DNA from: Quercus robur
Taxonomy: Eukaryota > Streptophyta > Magnoliopsida > Fagales > Fagaceae
Direction of reading: 5' to 3'
Assembly: GCF_932294415.1 (NCBI RefSeq)
Contig: NC_065538.1
Coordinates: 80,489,834 to 80,553,833, forward strand
DNA: 64,000 bases
Shown here: piece after piece, positions 1 through 12,106 of the stretch
Numbering within the stretch: the stretch's first letter is position 1
Layout: every line of letters begins with the position of its first letter
Position numbers and translations under genes: made by a program
Notes under the pieces: generated by a model
What the model was told of the DNA's origin: nothing
Databases searched by the model: none
Seen by the model: only the letters and a program-made list of their open reading frames with translations

Positions 1-94
1 AAAAATTTAAAAAGATCTAAAATGTATTAAAGAACATAAGATACAAAAACACACAAATATGGATGTCATATGAAACACTTTGGATTGCTCATGG

Positions 95-640
95 TATAAG
101 ACAACCATCAAAATCAAGGATTAACAAAAGAAATTTTTTTTCATTATCTTTGAATATAAATTGTTAAATTGTTCCATAACAATCTATAAGGAAACACTAC
201 CAGTTACAAATCAATTGAGTGAATACCCCTGAAACTAAAATTACTTCAAATTCTTTAGTGGTTCATTTCTATTTTCTTCTCCACACAGCTCTCTCTTGGC
301 TGTCTTCTTTTTCTCTATGTGGCTCCCTCTTGATTGATCTCTCTTTTCTCTTGTGCGGCAAACCTTGTTGCTGCTATCACACTATCTTATGGTGCACAAC
401 ATGCTTTTTATATACAAAAAAGCTTCAGCCGCCTTACACTCCTAGTAATACTAGGATTCCTAACACAACTTTAATTATAGTTCTTAAAGAACAATACTCT
501 TTAATATTTCCTAATTCTAATTGAACTAAGAGAGTTCAACTTCATGTGGCTTGTAAGCCACACAAACATAAGCTCATTAAATGAGCAGTGAGCACTACTT
601 TGGTGTGGGCTGGACTTTGGCATCCACGTGCACCCAACAC
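95..640 (-). mobile_element. Probable solo LTR, Copia-like (fossil)
   Basis: Read on the minus strand, this stretch has the look of a plant Copia LTR. It has a TG-type start near 639 (TGTTGGGTGCACG), short inverted repeats (GTGGCTTACAAGCCAC and GCTCATTTAATGAGC), a TATA-like box (TTTTTGTATATAAAAAGC) and a leader rich in GAGA. No internal domain follows on either side, so a solo LTR is likely. I could not find clear target-site duplications, so both ends are approximate and the family call is from general appearance. Confidence 0.35.
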
Positions 641-1143
641 AAAACAGACCCTAAGGGAGGAAGTACATCTTGGACAACACCATAATATAATTTCTTCACA
701 CTTTTAACCATATATTTGCAATTGGGTTTCAGCATATCAAATCATATCTTGTACATAAAAGCAATTCAAATTAGGAAAGGAAATATATGTAGCAAACCTT
801 AACTTCAACCAAATTGAAGATGGACATCGATTTATTTCAATATTTCGGGAGAGGGGGGTTGAATTGGATTATGACCATACATCTAACAAAATGTTTGATG
901 CACGCGAGTACCAAATAATATCTAGTGCAAACAACAAAATTGCCTGTCTTATGAGCAAATCAATTCAAGTATGCCAAAATAATTTTAAAAAATCACAGAA
1001 TTAGATGATAGAGCTCCATAGAAAGAACTTAAAATGTTCATCTTAAAATAAGTCAAAATAGAAACTAACTTTAGTCGAAACCATTAGCATTAAAAAGTAA
1101 CCCACATGTCCTGACCTGATTTGTCATGTTCCTTCCCATTTGC

Positions 1144-2402
1144 CTACTCCGCAATGATCACTATTTTCATGTTTTTTTCACAACATCCACGTTTAGTGCA
1201 AATAAAATAGTTTGCTCCTTTCTCAAGATAAACTTGATCATTTCCACTGTTGTTTTCGGAAGCACCTATTGGTGCTTTGCATGTTTCATAACCATTTTTG
1301 TCTACGACAACCACATTGTACTCTCTTGGGTCGTATACAAACTCTGTAACATAGAAACAAAGAGAAAATCTAGAATCTTAATTGGAGATTCGAGAATCTA
1401 ATTTCATGATTTGAAAGAAAAAGGAAATTTAACTTGAATAAAAAATTTGGTGGAATGGAAAATGTGGGATTTTAAAAACTAATGTGAAAGCATGAGAAAG
1501 AGGCAACAAAGGTCATATGCTTCCATTTTCTATATATCACAGTAAGAATTATGGTAAGTCATTAAGTGCAACCACAATGTGTAGGACATAATTTTTATTA
1601 TAGTAATCTAGAATATGATACATAAAATGATTTCTTGTATAGGTTTCCCAAGAAATTTGATAGATTAGAATGAAGTGTGAGAAAATGAATTTTCATTGAT
1701 AAAATTATGCAATTATTTGTTGGTAATAATGGTTCATATCTACCACAGACTTCTTAGCTTGGTGGTACCTCTGGCTCACCCACAGAGAGGTGAGCTTTGT
1801 TAAGAGTCCAAGCTCACTGGCCTTGTCAGCAACAACTACTATGTAGTATAGTATAGATTTGCATTGTAATTAGCTCATTGTAACAGATTGGTATTGTTAT
1901 ATGTGCTTTAGACAGTTTAAGATGGTTGTTAGGAGTTAACGGTTGGAATATGAATTGCATTAACAGTTGGAATATTAGTGCAAGAAGTTGTTAAGCTGTT
2001 AGACCTGTTGGTGTGATTGCATTAACCTCTCTCTCTCTAATTATTCCCATTATTCCATCTATTCTCTATGTCGCTCTTACTATAAGGTCTGGCGGCCTTG
2101 AATCAGTCACATAGCTTAGAGTTTGAATTGAGATTCTATCAATCTCCATGTTCGCTAGCAAATTTCCCTTTTGCAAGTGAGCTTACCTTCTAGGGCCAAA
2201 AAAATAATGATAATAAGAGTTTGTACTCACCAAGTACATCACCAGCATGGAAGGTTGTTCCATTAGAATGCCAATTACCAATGTTTTCGGTCCAACCTTC
2301 AGGACCTCCAACAAGAAACTCATCTGCCAAAGCAGTCTGACAGTATAATACCAAACCCCACAGAACTGGAATTGACAAAAAATTAGCTCTTCCCAGGGCC
2401 AT
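1144..2402 (-). CDS. Plantacyanin-like phytocyanin (two exons), two copper His ligands replaced
   Basis: Exon 1 is 2231-2402 and exon 2 is 1144-1343. The intron 1344-2230 has GTGAGT...TTACAG ends and the phases join exactly, giving 123 aa. The first ATG upstream (2447) would add 15 unlikely residues; the chosen ATG at 2402 opens a good signal peptide (residues 1-26, ending ALA). The mature part is a single plastocyanin-like domain of basic-blue-protein length. It keeps the disulphide cysteines (C79, C112), the copper cysteine in YFIC (C106) and the axial Met (M116). The two histidine ligands are gone: Y66 stands in the usual HNVV position and C111 in the usual GHC position. Family members are small secreted blue copper proteins linked to pollen tubes and cell walls. 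This one probably does not bind copper normally. The reading frame is intact, so I call it a gene rather than a pseudogene. There is no GPI-type tail. Confidence 0.82.
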
Positions 2403-3084
2403 CAGGCTATTGAAATTTCTGCAACAAGGGGGATAGAGAAGAATCATGTGACTAGAATCATGCTAAAGTCACTATCAATTTTATTACAAAAAGTCAAAAT
2501 TACAAAAAATTTACAAATTGAAGAAACAAAGAAGGAGATTGAAATCCAATTGCATTTGTTATAAATAACCAGGTAAAAAAACAACCAGACTAATAATTGC
2601 TAGATGAAGCATAAGATTATACAAAAACTGTGGCCTAAAACAAAATGAACTTACCAAATTCCAAATAGGCCAATGCTGGTATTAAATGCAAAACCTTATT
2701 TATTTATTTATTTAACCCCCTGGCCCCTAAGCCATAAGATTTGCAATAAACTTCCCTCAAGATTTGCAATACTGAAACTCACTGAAAGGAAGACTTTGGG
2801 GTTTCAATCTCTCAAACACTCTCCTTGGGATCACAAGAGAGTTGCCAATCAGAATCCTAACAATCTTCCTCTTTGGCAATTCTGTGACTAACATTACAAA
2901 TTTAAAAACAAAAATCCCATTAGAGATTAGAAGTTAAGACTCTTCACCACATGGGCTTGTCACATGATTAACACTGTTATAAAAAATAAAAAAAAAATTG
3001 TTGATTTTGCCTGGCTTGACTTGTAGAATTCTGATACTTCTAGATAGGGGAGAGGCACAATTTTTTAAATTATGATATCCAACA
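2403..3084. other. Intergenic, no gene seen
   Basis: AT-rich flank upstream of the phytocyanin gene. I see only short open frames with no family resemblance. It ends at a 20-bp run of C. Confidence 0.5.
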
Positions 3085-3104
3085 CCCCCCCCCCCCCCCC
3101 CCCC
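3085..3104. repeat. Poly-C tract (20 bp)
   Basis: An uninterrupted run of 20 C, very unusual in this AT-rich sequence. Its true length may be uncertain in the assembly. Confidence 0.9.
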
Positions 3105-3235
3105 AACACTTTTGGATGAATGTAAAATGACATGTATTACCCGATGTTGTGTTAGTCCTAGTTTTAATCACAGAAGTCTGGATATTTTCTTCTAAATTTA
3201 TCATTGGTAGACATGAATACTAATTCGATACTGTG

Positions 3236-4660
3236 TACAAATTGCTATCTAAGGTGTTGGCAAATAGATTGAGGGTGATGTTAGACTGTCTCATCTATGA
3301 GTCTCAAAATTCCTTTGTTGGTGGTAGACAAATTCTAGATTTAGTGCTAATTGCTAATTAATGTCTAAATAGCAAATTGAAGTGTCATACACCGGGGTTT
3401 CTAAGTTGGACATTGAAAAAGCCTATGATCATGTGAATTGGGATGCCTTATTCTATTTGTTGGGCAGGATGGTTTTGGGGTGAGACAGAGGGGGTGTATC
3501 AAGGCTTTTATCACTACTGCTTATTTCTCTGTTCTTGTGAATGGATCCCTTGAAAGATTTTTTGGAAGCTATCGTGGGTTGAGACAAGGTGATCCATTGT
3601 CCCCTCTTCTTTTCCTTTTGATTATGTAAGTATTAAGTTAGTTTTTTAAGAAAACTGAGGAGAGTGGTCTTATTTGTGATTTTCATGTGGGACCAATTAA
3701 CTCTATCACACTTGTTTGCAAATGATACTATTTTGTTCTAAGATTCTTCTAGAGAACAGTTGTTGTTCATTAGGCTGGCTTTGTCTTGTTTTCAAGCTTT
3801 TACAAGTTTGAAAGTTAATGTGAGGAAACGTGAGATTGTCCCTGTTAGGGAGGTGGGTAACACTGGTGCATTGGCTAATATCCTATATTGCAGGGTAGGT
3901 AGTTTGCCCATGAAATACTGGGGAATGCCGTTGGGTACTCCGCTCAAGACAACATCCATCTAGAATCCTATTTTAGAGAAGATGGAGAAGAAACTATCAG
4001 GTTGGAAGCATCTTTATTTATCTAAGGGTAGTAGACTTACTTTGTTGAATAGTAACCTTTCAAGTCTCCCTACGTACTACCTATCCTTGTTTACCATACT
4101 TGTAGCTATGATTGATAAGTTGGAACATATTCAGAAAAAAGTTTTATGGGGGTCTTCAAAGGAGTGTCAGATATCCTTTGGTGGCTTGGGATAAAGTTTG
4201 TTCACCTCTGGAGATGGGTGGATTAGGGATCAAGAAGTTAGTGCACTTTAATCAAGCTTTATTAAGGAAATGGCTATGGAGGTATGGACAAGAAGGTACC
4301 CATATTTGGTGGAGGGTTATTGCCACTAAGTATGGAGAGGCTCAAGGGGGGTGGAATACTAAAGTTTGCAAAAGAGCCCATAGGTGTGGTATGGCGTGGT
4401 ATTAATGAAGGATGGGAGAGTTTCTCCAAACATTTGGCTCTAGTGGTAGGCGATGGTTCTCATATTCTTTTTTGGCATTATAGGTGGATTGGAGATGACC
4501 CACTTAAAATGCTCTATCCTCATTTGTATGCGTGTTCAAATGACATGGAAGTTTGCATTTATGATTTTTTTTGTCATTAGGAGGGTGGAAATGATAGAAT
4601 TTGGAACTAGAGATTTTATAGGGACTTTCACGATAGAGAATTAGAAGCAGCCTTCTCTAT
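3236..4660 (+). mobile_element. L1-type LINE fragment (reverse transcriptase to C-terminal region)
   Basis: Translated pieces match the plant L1 reverse transcriptase in order. From 3236 there is the KVLANRL...[14 protein letters not shown] segment, then KAYDHVNWD. The [14 protein letters not shown] motif ends near 3626. Next come a degraded region around the expected YADD box, the SGWKHLYLSKGSRLTLL segment (about 4000) and the GGLGIKKL...FNQALLRKWLWR segment (about 4215-4290). The C-terminal GDGSHILFWHYRWIGDDPL segment is near 4450-4510. The frame changes several times and stops interrupt it, so it is dead. The 5' part (ORF1, endonuclease) is missing, and a TAATAATAAAAAAA-like tail near 4765 may be the old 3' end. 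Confidence 0.85.
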
Positions 4661-4783
4661 AATGTGCAGTTTTTTTGATTAGTGGTATTTGTAACTGTAT
4701 TAAGAAAATTTGTGTTGTGTTAACGTTACTCTATCAAAATTCCACTAATCAATGCAAAAAATAAATAATAAAAAAATTAGAGA

Positions 4784-4945
4784 AATGATATGTTCACAAC
4801 ATTTTCAAAACAAATTCTAAGTAGTTGTTATTAGTTGTTATTATTATGGCAAAAAAAAGTAATCCTAGTATTAGGTTCAAATTTGAACCAATAACAACTA
4901 ACCACCTATTATTTGTTAGGAAAATATTATGAACATAACATCGAA
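4784..4945. mobile_element. MITE with about 50-bp inverted termini
   Basis: The left arm reads GAAATGATATGTTCACAACA and continues with TTTTCAAAACAAATTCTAAG. The right arm, reverse-complemented, reads ATGTTATGTTCATAATATTT and continues with TCCTAACAAATAATAGGTGG. The arms pair over about 50 bp around a short AT-rich centre, with no coding capacity. A shorter, decayed relative lies at about 61416-61475 inside the last kinase gene. Confidence 0.7.
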
Positions 4946-5331
4946 TTTACTGTCACGTCACTGCATTGTCCCGTAAAGTGTATAATAATAATTTAAGGAC
5001 AGAGATTGATAGCAGTAAAAAAACAGTTTTTAATCTCAATAAAAAAGTAAAAAGAATTGGTTGCGTGGAAAGAAATTGCACCCCAATTCCTCGAGATGGT
5101 ATTGCATGTTTTGGAAACACGCATCCTCCCCTCACAAGAGGTGGACCCCACATGGAAAACATGCTGAAGTTTCTCCAATTCCTCACTTTGCACGCAAACA
5201 ATTCTACTCTTTAACTTTATCTATATTAATTTGGCCCCACTCAACGAACAACAATTCACAACCCATATTTCATAAGCTATAGTCCAAAACACAGAGAGAG
5301 TTGAATTGGAATACCAGTCAAAAGATCGGCA

Positions 5332-5563
5332 GATGAGGTCGGTGTTAAGCGCAGACTGAGAACAACGAGCGATCGCCGATGATGGTGAAGGGGACGAGCT
5401 AACGCGGATGAGATCGGTATTAGGCGGAGACTGAGAGCAACAAGCGATTTCCGATCGCGATCGCGATAGCCGATGACGGTGAAGGGGACGAGCTAACGCG
5501 GATGAGATCGGTATTAGGCGGAGATTGAGAGCAACAAGCGATGATGGTGAAGGCGACGAGCGT
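5332..5563 (+). repeat. Imperfect tandem repeat, three units (75, 94 and about 63 bp)
   Basis: The units begin at 5332, 5407 and 5501, each with GATGAGRTCGGTRTTARGCG. They share GACTGAGARCAAC and GATGGTGAAGGSGACGAGC. The middle unit carries extra GATCGCGATCGCGATAGC sequence. The block is much richer in GC and CpG than its surroundings. No good reading frame crosses it. It could be the leader of an unrecognised transcript or a transposon interior. Confidence 0.75.
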
Positions 5564-6433
5564 GGTGTCAGCGAAATCGGGCGAATTGTTTTGAGGCGTT
5601 CAATCTGGGGTTGAGACGTTGTTTGGTTTTTCTTTTTCTTTTTTTTTCTCTCTTATTTTTCTTTTTTAGGGGGTTCATTCTTATTGCTGGAGTGTGTTTC
5701 TCAAATAAAATAAAATAATTCATTTATAGGGTAGTAAAAATAATAAAAATATTATATATATAATTTTTTGCCTTCAACTAATGACCGCCACTTGCTTCTC
5801 AAAAAAAAAGACAAACAAGGGACCACTAGGTATGTCATTTCATATATGTGTGGCGTTTTGGTTGACATCTTGATTCATGATTATAAAGTTGTATTCTTCT
5901 ACAATATTTGAACTAATAAATTGTGTAATATCTATTATTTTGGGTAACCCATTGTTATGAAAGTCTAGATTATCATTTCCAAATTAGCCACCGTACATCT
6001 ATTTTGTATTTAAATAACTTTTGGGCAGTTTTGGTTGCACATATTGTGATTGCCCAAATCAACTAAAATTGTTGCTTAAAATCACGTTTTATATTTGACA
6101 ATGTAATGCACATATGTGTGGAACAAAATTTCCCATAACTATTTTATTTATTGTTAAGATGATCTTTTGCTTAAGTTTAAATAAATTGATGTCACTTCTT
6201 CTATGATGTGTGAATGATGTGTGCATGATTTGTGCAGGTAGCAACTATGAGTCTACGAGTGCACATAGGTTACTCACAGCCAAAGAAAAAGAGGAAAAGC
6301 TATAGCAAAAGATATTTCTGTGATTGCACATGGGTATATGATTGCACTTAAGAAAAAGAGAAAAGATATAAGAAAAGTTATTTCTATTTGTAATTTTTTT
6401 TTCCGTAGTTTTTTAAACTTCCCTCTATTGGGC

Positions 6434-6467
<34 letters not shown>

Positions 6468-7891
6468 TTTTTTTTTTGGTAAGCTGCTAGACATATCTTA
6501 CTTGTACAGTTGTACATAGGTTGATGCATAAATATTTGTTCCATGTCTTCTAGGTAAAGAAAATGTTATTCAATGAACTAAGTTTATTTGTTAATAAACC
6601 ATTTTAAGAAAGTTGTTCTAAAAAAATAAAAAATGTTTTGACAATTTTTTTTTAATTTTTCATAAAAATTATGTTAAAATTTTTTAAAAATAATTTATTA
6701 AAAATGCCCTAAGAACACTCATTAACATACATGACATTTTAGATAATTGATATTCGTCCTTGCAAGGACAATTGGGAATCATCATGCCATTCTCAATGCC
6801 ACATTTCCACATAATTTTTTTTTATTTTTATTTTTTGTTTTTTGTTTTGGGGACATTTCCAGTCTTTTTTATTTTTATTTAATTTTTTTTTTATGAGAAT
6901 AACTTTCATTAGAGCTGAAATCCGGTGCACATACTGTCTCTCCACGATAAGGTTCTTCAGTTTTGGCATGACTTTATTGTTTTTTTTTTTTTGGTTAAAA
7001 GGAAATATTATTCAACTAGGCCAAAATGGCTAAATTAGAGGCAGTAAGCATACAAAATGACTTTATTATTTCTATTCATGATAAGGTTCTTCAGTTTCGG
7101 CATGACTTTATTATTTCTATATAATTAAACAGAATTTTGTGATCTCATTAGTCATTATCCCATAAAGCTTTTCACGATACGGTGATATCATCTCTTACTG
7201 ATATTGATGAAATTACATCCTTGTACTTTTCATCTTATGTTCTTCATAATTCATATACCCCTTATTAATTACTATAATCAATATTATTTCCCCAGGTTGT
7301 TTTGCTACAACTAAATACGTAGTAAATAGTTGCACGCTTCTTTCCACTAGGAGTTATGCTCAATTGGTTTCTCTTCAGATTGGAAAATTTGCTCAAAGAA
7401 TGAATGGCTAGGGATCTTCAAGCCAATTCGCTATCTTGTTACATCTTCCACGACAGGTCGTGAATGCAACTCTCATGTGATGACCTACGGTATGGATTTA
7501 ATTACAGTTCCATATTAACTCTTCAAGTCTTTTTCTAGTTTATAGCTCATAATCCTTGTTCTAAGTTCTAATTAACCCACAAGAAAAAGTGTGTCAGACA
7601 CTTTCCCATTTCATAACATATCCTCCTTACCTTAATCAATAGTTTTAGATTAGGCTTTTTATTTTTATTTTTTTATGTAAGTCTTACATTTTTTAAATGT
7701 AACTAGGAATCAAAATGATCTATTTTTTCTTAGAATGTGACTAGGAAATAAATTGTAATTTGTATTTTTCATTCTAAAATCATGTAATCTAATTAATTTT
7801 TCAAATGAAATAAAGATGTATTTAATTAGTTTTGGGTTACCTAGTTTTTTTTTCCCCTTAAATAAACAAGTGATGTCTCTAATAATATGAC
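5564..7891. other. Intergenic, no gene seen
   Basis: AT-rich, with long T/A runs and a (TA)n tract at 6437-6465. Near 6985-7035 a T-run precedes sequence resembling a retroposon 3' end. Two near-identical segments containing GATAAGGTTCTTCAGTTT lie about 130 bp apart (6949 and 7080). I see no supportable gene. Confidence 0.5.
6437..6465. repeat. (TA)n microsatellite
   Basis: Uninterrupted TA dinucleotides, about 14 repeats. Confidence 0.9.
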
Positions 7892-9304
7892 GGTGAAAAC
7901 ATCATTTTGATCCTTACATTTTGGTGTCATGGTTAATTTGGTCCCTACATTTTGGTAACAGTTAATTTGGTCAATATTATTTTTAACTTGAAGTCAATTT
8001 GGTCCCCACCATTAACTCGGAAAATGCATGTGGCAAACGGTGTGCATTGTTGACACACTTGGAGCTTATGTGGTAACAAAAATAATACTAATAAAAAATG
8101 CCACAGCATCTGAATAAAAAAAAAATTTATTCAATTTTAAAGAAAAAAATAGCATGAATTTTTTTTTTTAGGAAAAAAAAAATCATGAATTTAGATCTAC
8201 TGGAAAACAAAAATTTTGAAGATGAATCTGGAAAATATCAAACTCGAATCAAGCTACGCAAATCTCAATTCGTTACTCATGTCGTGTTAGGATTCTAGGC
8301 TAACTAAACCCACTTGAAACTTTTTTGTATAAGGAATTGAAAATACTCATTGAAATTCACACATGATACAATGGTAAATTTCTAAGAAATTATCAAGAGC
8401 TAATTTTTCTCCAATTGAGTCTACCAGATGAAAGAAGAACCCAAGGCTTTTGCTAAAGCCACCATGGAAAAATCACTCATTAACTCAAACAACTCGACCG
8501 ATTCCTCAATACGGTCTTTCAACAGAAAGCTTCAAGGCCTTGGTGGGTCTCTCTTCTTCCTCTTTACTTTCATCATCAACAACATTGATGACATTCAAAG
8601 CTGCTACTGTTGGTGGTCAAGAACAAGAAGCACCAAGACCTTAGAGTGGGTAACGGGTATATGCTAATGGATAATTTTAGATTTCAACGTTGAGGCTTTG
8701 GCTTTGTGTAATTGTTTAGAAGAATATATGCTAGTTTCTCTCTCTCTCTCCGCCCATTTGGGATTGATTACTTGATTGAATATTTTTGGATTTGGGGTTA
8801 TTTGTTGTAGATTGTAGATGGTTGATTTTGGACTGTGGATTGCTACATGGAGATGGGAAAGAGAAATTGTAGATGGTTAAGCCACGGTGGTGCATATAGG
8901 CCAAGATTGAATAATTGAATTCATGATTTGCTGAGCTTGATTCAGGTTTGATATTTTCTGTGTTCATATTCAAGATCTGTGTTCCAGAATCCAGATCTGA
9001 ATTCGTGATTTTTTTTCCTTTATAATTAAATCAATTTATTTATTTATTTATCATTCAAATGCTAATGTGTCATTGTTTAAAGTTAATATAAAATTATTAT
9101 TATTATTTTTGCTGCCATGTAAGCTCCAAGTGTGCTAACAATGCAAACCGTTTGCCACATATGCATTTTCCGTTAGTGAGTTAATAATAGAGACTAAATT
9201 AACTGCAAGTTGAAAATAACAAAAACCAAATTGATTGTTACCAAAATGTAGAGACCAAATTAATTGTAATATCAAAATGTAAGGACTAAAATGATGTTTT
9301 TACC
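7892..9304. mobile_element. Non-autonomous Mutator-like element with about 200-bp terminal inverted repeats
   Basis: The left end starts GGTGAAAACATCATTTTGAT; the right end, reverse-complemented, starts GGTAAAAACATCATTTTAGT. The two arms match over about 200 bp and include the shared GCATNTGGCAAACGGTNTGCATTGTT block (about 8025 and about 9150). Flanks TAATATGAC and TAATATAAT look like a decayed 9-bp target duplication. There is no transposase. The interior carries a short open frame at 8428-8667 that resembles coding sequence but matches no family I know. This is the pattern expected of a MULE that has captured host sequence. Confidence 0.75.
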
Positions 9305-9589
9305 TAATATAATTTAGAGGTATGATATTGGCAGTAGGTCGGTAGGGTGATCACCTTGAGAACATCATCTTGACCTCTCATTGTTCGGGTTGTTTTTGCT
9401 CACATAAAGCCATAGCTCTTTTACACATGATGTCTATCACTAAAGATGAGATCTAATATTTTGTTTTAAATTAAATAAAACTTAATTAGATGAGTTATGT
9501 GGTTATCTCAATTTTCATATAGAGTATTATGATTGGGTCATTTGGTACAAAAAAATGAAGAAAGTTCAAATCGAAACTTAAACACAAAA

Positions 9590-10752
9590 GTAGACTATAC
9601 ATTTAGAAATGAATTTATGTCATTAGCAACTTTTGCAACCTTTGGTAAGACTCTTCCCACTTCCCAAATATCTTCCCAATCGCCTTTTGTTTCGCATCTC
9701 ATACCTTGTAGTAAGAAAACTTATGGCCCTCATATTTCAACTCTATCATAGATTTGAGATGCTTAATTGGGGTAGTGTGATCCTTACATAATTTTTTAAG
9801 GATTTCTGATGCAATAAAATTATAATTCATCATTCTACCATCATTTCGCACCCCAATCGGTATACACATGTGAGGACCCACATACACGGTGACTATCCAT
9901 AGTCCGTGGAGATTGGGCTTCATGACTGCGCAGACATACCACTTGCATGATTCATCCACGCATTTCGCACAAAGTTTTTTCTTCGTCGACCTGCCGATCA
10001 TAAAATGTTTGTTTTCCTTGAGGGCACAAATTGTTAATACACGCTTCACCTCCATTTTATTGGCAAAAGTCAACCCTTTGCACAAATTCATCCCCTCTCT
10101 CAAAGTAGAAACAAATGGTATCTCAATATGTGAAGGATCAACCATATTTTCCCAAGTATTTACAGAAAATGACAAGGCAGGAGGTGCGTAGGCAGGGATT
10201 GTGTCCATAATGTTTTGGACACTAATAACATTGTCTGCATCAGGTTCACTACCGTCCAATGTCTCATCGTTGTCAATGTCCCTCTCAAAGTCCCCAAAGT
10301 CCCCTCGTTTAATCCTCTCTTCAAACTCATCTCTATCGACAAAATCTTCACCGTTAATGGCAGTAGTCTTCATCAACATAGTTGTCGTCATCATCATCAT
10401 CATCATCATCGGCATGAACATCATCATCCTCTACATGTGTAGAATACTCATATTGAGCATCCAGAACTGTAACCTGTAAACTTGTGGTTGTTTGTTGGAT
10501 TTCCTCGATACCAACTTCTGCACGCGGCTCCAACTGTATGTACAACTCAATACCATTTACTTCAGGTATTCTCTCCAACTTGTCAAACATGATCTTTACA
10601 TGTTTGTCTGTTTCTATCGCTATATACTTGTAATTAATCTGGTGCTTCAGGACTTCATGTGGTATACGATAAGTAATTTGTATGTTGTGTACAGTACGAT
10701 TCGCACATAATTCTTCCATAACTATCATCTTCAATTCATCAAAGGTCTTCAA
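9590..10752 (-). pseudogene. MuDR-type MULE transposase, 5' part only, broken
   Basis: The frame running from about 10752 to 10370 encodes an acidic N-terminal region ending in an Asp tract. The coding then continues in another frame from about 10380 down to 9699, so there is a frameshift in the GAT repeat. The second part holds the MuDR N-terminal DNA-binding domain: KGLTFANKMEVKRVLTICAL, then CAKCVDESCKWYVCA and ESCKWY-type zinc-knuckle-like cysteines, then GPHMCIP. A TGA replaces the expected Trp after HKFSYYKV; DAKQKAIGKIFGKWEESYQRL follows to about 9590 as in intact MULEs. The catalytic DDE domain and C-terminal zinc knuckle are missing. It forms one element with the palindromic end at 11777-12034. 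Confidence 0.8.
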
Positions 10753-10919
10753 CCTACGATCAATTTAGGTATAATACAACTTTATACCCGGCCCTTCAAA
10801 TGACAATCCCTTGTTCGCATTGGCACTCTTAAGCGAACTACCGTGGTATAGGATTATATTAATTTTAGGCATTGTGAACCTATTATAGTCAAGTTACTAT
10901 GTTAGTTAAAAAACATTTT

Positions 10920-11760
10920 ATCTAGTCAAACTACACAAAGTACAAATTCCAATTCATTCAAAGGATATGAATTTCATTACACATTCGTTACACATTTCAT
11001 ACCTAAATCCTTTTTCCGTCATGCTAAGACGGTATTTCATACCCAATACAAAAAAACAAAAAATCGAAAATCCTTGTAAAAGTATACAACATTTTATCTA
11101 ATTACATACCCATTTCATACCCAATACAAAAAAAGCCATTTCATTACACATTCAAAGGGCATGAATTACATACTCATTTCATTACAATTCATTCGAAGGG
11201 AGTAAGTCACTCATTTCATTACATACCCATTCAAAGGGCATGATTACATACCCATTCATTACAATTCATTCACTACCCATTTCGTACCCAAAACAATGAT
11301 GAATAAAGTCAAAAAACTTGTAAGATCATGATAAAAATAAGAGCCTAGAAATGATGAATAAAATAATGATAACAAAAACCATGCAAATAAATACTCAAAA
11401 AATTAACACTAACAAAACAAAGTTCTATAATTCACAATATTAGTATCATAACTAAGTTATGTTAACTATCTACAAAATAAAGAGTCAAACTCTTTAACCC
11501 ACACCCAACAACAAATGATCCCAACTACAATGATAATCAAATCAAAAAACCCTTACCTTAGATATGAATTTGTTGAGAGGGAGGAGCAGTGAGAGAGGCA
11601 ATGTGGTGAGTGAGAGTGAGAGGCAATGTGGTGTGAGAGTTATGGGTGAGTGAGGCAGTGAGTTAGTAAGGTTGAGTGTTATGGGTGAGAGAGTGGGGGC
11701 TGATAATTTTATCTATGAAGACATAAAATTTTGTAGACTGATGCATGTATACAGGTTATA
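10920..11760. other. Non-coding 5' part of the MULE
   Basis: Contains many imperfect short repeats of CATTTCATACCCAAT and ATTACATACCCATT (about 10980-11290). A GAG/GTG-rich leader follows (about 11570-11695, GAGAGGCAATGTGGTG twice). It is probably the upstream untranslated region of the transposase gene on the minus strand. Confidence 0.5.
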
Positions 11761-11776
11761 AATTTTTTCCCTGCGA

Positions 11777-12034
11777 AACTCGGGTCTATAAGACTCGAGT
11801 TCTATGCAAATTTTAATTAAATATCGAGTTTCTAATACTCGATATCTATTAGTATAAAAACAATTTTACAGTAGAAAATCGAGTCTTTAAGACTCAATTT
11901 TATTTTGTAGAAAACGAGTCTTTAAGACTCAAGATCTATATGGAATTTAGTCCAAGTCGGCAATTGCACAACAGGTGTAAAGCGAGTTTCTAATAGTCGA
12001 TTTTTAAATAGATCTCGAGTTTCTAAAACTTGAG
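11777..12034. repeat. Cluster of six related palindromes at the MULE end
   Basis: Six 19-25 bp near-palindromes with a common CGAGT(C/T)T..TAA.ACTCG core lie at 11777-11801, 11822-11844, 11877-11899, 11912-11933, 11982-12000 and 12014-12034. Subterminal arrays of this sort are typical transposase-binding sites. They mark the end of the MULE on this side, near 12050-12100. Confidence 0.75.
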
Positions 12035-12106
12035 ATGCTATTTTCCTTTATCCTTTAAAACGTTAGTTAACTTACTATATAGAACCTCCTTACTATGCTA
12101 ATTCCC

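Noticed and set aside
219-524. 101-residue open frame
   Set aside because: Composition is that of non-coding DNA and it lies inside a probable LTR read on the other strand; no family motif.
10201-10479. Plus-strand frame opposite the MULE gene
   Set aside because: Shadow of the Asp-rich transposase region on the minus strand.
11777-12034. CRISPR-like array
   Set aside because: The repeats are palindromic, unevenly spaced and at a MULE end in a plant genome.
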